A DNA stretch of 6,306 nt. Origin: Muribaculaceae bacterium. GTDB lineage: Bacteria; Bacteroidota; Bacteroidia; Bacteroidales; Muribaculaceae. The notes under the pieces were generated by a model. The model worked only from the letters and a program-made list of their open reading frames with translations. It searched no databases and was not told the DNA's origin. Positions 5,403 to 6,306 of this stretch are shown here, piece by piece. A program made the translations under genes and the position numbers. The DNA lies in NCBI GenBank assembly GCA_022511505.1, contig JAFLTK010000177.1:1-6306 (forward strand), read 5' to 3'. Numbering within the stretch: position 1 is the stretch's first letter; the number at the start of each line of letters is the position of its first letter.

Positions 5403-5410
5403 CAAAGATA
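5403..5410 (-). promoter_or_regulatory. -7 promoter element of the zinc-ribbon gene
   Basis: TATCTTTG on the minus strand, followed by C and A, is a typical Bacteroidetes -7 element. No TTTG is found at the expected -33 distance; that place is taken by the dyad at 5419-5439. The predicted leader is about 65 nt and includes a weak hairpin (GAGcCCGG with CCGGcCTC) between about 5366 and 5397. Confidence 0.55.
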
Positions 5411-5418
5411 AACACTCG

Positions 5419-5439
5419 ATATGCCACTTTGTGACATAT
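5419..5439. promoter_or_regulatory. Dyad over the -33 region of the zinc-ribbon promoter
   Basis: ATATG-c-CAC (5419-5427) and GTG-a-CATAT (5431-5439) are symmetric around TTT, with one mismatched pair. The centre lies about 20 nt upstream of the -7 element, where the -33 box would normally be. This is a plausible operator or activator site. The evidence is symmetry and position only. Confidence 0.4.
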
Positions 5440-5488
5440 TAGAAGAAAAATTATAGAATATTAGCAAAAAAACAGTAACTTTAGGAGT

Positions 5489-5525
5489 AAAAAAAGCGCA
5501 AGAGGCCGCGGTGGCCTCTTGCGCT
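5489..5525 (-). terminator. Intrinsic terminator of the lipoprotein gene
   Basis: AGCGCAAGAGGCC (5495-5507) and GGCCTCTTGCGCT (5513-5525) form a perfect 13-bp G/C-rich stem with a 5-nt loop. On the minus strand the stem is followed by a run of U (complement of the A run at 5489-5495). It lies about 58 nt after the stop of the lipoprotein gene and separates it from the zinc-ribbon gene. Confidence 0.92.
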
Positions 5526-5583
5526 GTGTATCAGGACGAATTAGTTGGACCAGCCAAAGGTTAACTTTATGGTCTAAAAATCG

Positions 5584-6012
5584 TTAATCTGCAGCTGATT
5601 GAATTTCTTCGGGAGTGAAAGTAATAACGGCTTGTTCGCCGGTTTTTAGACCAATGATAACATATTTCATTCCCATATTGGCGTCACGCATAAGTTCAAG
5701 CAGTTTCTGAATATCAGAGTCGCCTGATTGTAGGATTTCAGCCCCTACGCCGGCTTTTAGAAGCTCAAGAATAGCAGGCTCGCTACTGATAAGGGAGATG
5801 GGGAATTCAGATTCGTTATACTCGGCAGTGTAAACGATGTAGTTTCCTTCGTGGGCTACATTTGTCATAACCATGCCATCACCCAAATCTTCCGGAAGGT
5901 GTTTCTGATAGGCTCTGATTTCGGCATCAATGCGGTCGGTCGATGAGCAAGCGGTGGTTGCCATGGATATTGTCATGACAACGAGCATCAGCAATGAGAA
6001 AATCTTTTTCAT
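5584..6012 (-). CDS. Small secreted lipoprotein of unknown function
   Basis: The 142-aa product starts MKKIFSLLMLVVMTISMATT and continues with the acceptor cysteine C22 in TTACSS, a relaxed lipobox of the kind common in Bacteroidetes. The mature part is acidic and probably alpha/beta: a helix at about 28-38, GDGMVMTNVAHEGNYIVYT at 44-62 as strands, and a final strand YVIIGLKTGEQAVITF before the helix PEEIQSAAD. I chose the ATG at 6010-6012. A longer frame reaches 6243, but that extension overlaps rpoD antisense-free coding in another frame and would hide the signal peptide, while the -7 element at 6055-6062 lies just upstream of the chosen start. It sits 127 nt after rpoD and ends at the terminator 5489-5525. 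The target membrane and partner are unknown. Confidence 0.88.
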   Translation of the reverse strand: MKKIFSLLMLVVMTISMATTACSSTDRIDAEIRAYQKHLPEDLGDGMVMTNVAHEGNYIVYTAEYNESEFPISLISSEPAILELLKAGVGAEILQSGDSDIQKLLELMRDANMGMKYVIIGLKTGEQAVITFTPEEIQSAAD

Positions 6013-6054
6013 GATAGATTTTGGTTTAAGTGGGTTTGATATTTGTTTGATGTG

Positions 6055-6089
6055 CAAATATAAAAAAGAATTATTGAATTGCTGACAAT
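6055..6089 (-). promoter_or_regulatory. Promoter of the lipoprotein gene
   Basis: TATATTTG on the minus strand (6062-6055) is an exact TAnnTTTG match. ATTG (6089-6086) is the closest -33 candidate, but at 23 nt it is a little too far away. The leader would be about 35 nt. The site lies in the A/T-rich gap after rpoD, so the gene need not depend on rpoD read-through. Confidence 0.55.
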
Positions 6090-6139
6090 TCTGATAAATA
6101 ATTCCGGCCAATAAGAAAATAAACCAAGCTTGGCAGACC

Positions 6140-6306
6140 TTATCCGAGGAAACTCTTGAGGAGGCGGCTACGCGAGCCTTTGAGGCGGCGGATAGCTTTT
6201 TCTTTAATCTGACGTACGCGTTCGCGGGTGAGGTCAAACTCATTAGCGATTACTTCAAGGGTCATTTCCCGGCAACCGATGCCGAAAAATATCTTGAGGA
6301 TTTCGC
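6140..6306 (-). CDS. rpoD: RNA polymerase primary sigma factor, C-terminal end (partial)
   Basis: Only the last 55 codons are inside the window; the gene continues beyond 6306. The translation holds sigma region 4.2: EMTLEVIANEFDLTRERVR and then QIKEKAIRRLK, the helix-turn-helix that reads the -35 or -33 promoter element, followed by the short tail SRLLKSFLG typical of Bacteroidetes primary sigma factors. The TAA stop is at 6140-6142. Region 4.2 alone cannot fully exclude a close RpoD paralogue, but the tail and the high conservation favour the housekeeping factor. It marks the right side of the window as core genome. No convincing terminator follows it; the palindrome CCAAGCTTGG at 6124-6133 is too short. 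Confidence 0.9.
   Translation of the reverse strand, partial: EILKIFFGIGCREMTLEVIANEFDLTRERVRQIKEKAIRRLKGSRSRLLKSFLG

Noticed and set aside
6124..6133. Palindrome CCAAGCTTGG after rpoD as a terminator
   Set aside because: The stem would have three to four pairs with almost no loop, and the T-rich stretch after it is interrupted.
6013..6243. N-terminal extension of the lipoprotein frame
   Set aside because: The extension overlaps the rpoD 3' end on the same strand in another frame and places the signal peptide in mid-protein. The -7 element at 6055-6062 and the MKK start argue for the start at 6012.
1..6306. CRISPR array, tRNA or rRNA
   Set aside because: No regularly spaced repeats with unique spacers, and no cloverleaf or rRNA-like stretch was seen; the 39-bp repeat has only two copies, 216 bp apart.

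Overview
The window looks like a chromosomal piece of a gut-type Bacteroidales bacterium, possibly near Muribaculaceae or Bacteroides. The evidence is a partial gene at the right edge encoding the C-terminal end of a primary sigma factor of the Bacteroidetes RpoD type, several TAnnTTTG (-7) promoter elements, A/T-rich start regions without clear Shine-Dalgarno sequences, a typical Bacteroidetes small lipoprotein, and a DUF4112 protein. The family-level placement is inference.

Left part (1-1840, + strand). Positions 1-255 hold no gene but a close series of short hairpins that look like REP-type intergenic repeats. Next come two copies, exactly 216 bp apart, of a 39-bp direct repeat. Each copy contains a nearly perfect palindrome with a TAnnTTTG promoter element in its left arm. 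Copy 1 is followed by a decayed start of an ATPase gene, copy 2 by an intact 393-aa ATPase of the AAA_14/DUF4143 type with a PD-(D/E)XK-like C-terminus. A long hairpin at 1794-1839 separates this gene from the convergent operon.

Middle part (1864-4829, - strand). Five tightly packed genes run right to left: a 391-aa coiled-coil protein with two C-terminal membrane segments, a 149-aa soluble coiled-coil protein, a 181-aa membrane-anchored protein with a beta-rich outer part, a 178-aa DUF4112 membrane protein, and a 76-aa small protein. Gaps are 12, -1, 1 and 14 nt, so they are almost certainly one transcript. Three of the five appear membrane-bound. I recognise only DUF4112, and no enzymatic motif is visible. 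This operon is the best candidate here for an undescribed system, probably a membrane-associated complex.

Right part (4830-6306, - strand). A 366-nt gene-free leader precedes the operon. It carries three copies of one arm sequence (R1 and R3 in one orientation, R2 in the other). R2 with R1 forms a terminator-like hairpin with a U6 tract 30 nt before the operon start, and R2 with R3 could form a competing 19-bp pairing. There is also a promoter-like site and a separate nested hairpin. Upstream lie an unlisted 44-aa zinc-ribbon gene, a strong intrinsic terminator, a 142-aa lipoprotein gene with its own promoter element, and the 3' end of rpoD. The rpoD-lipoprotein side looks like core genome. 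The operon and ATPase look like accessory cargo beside it.
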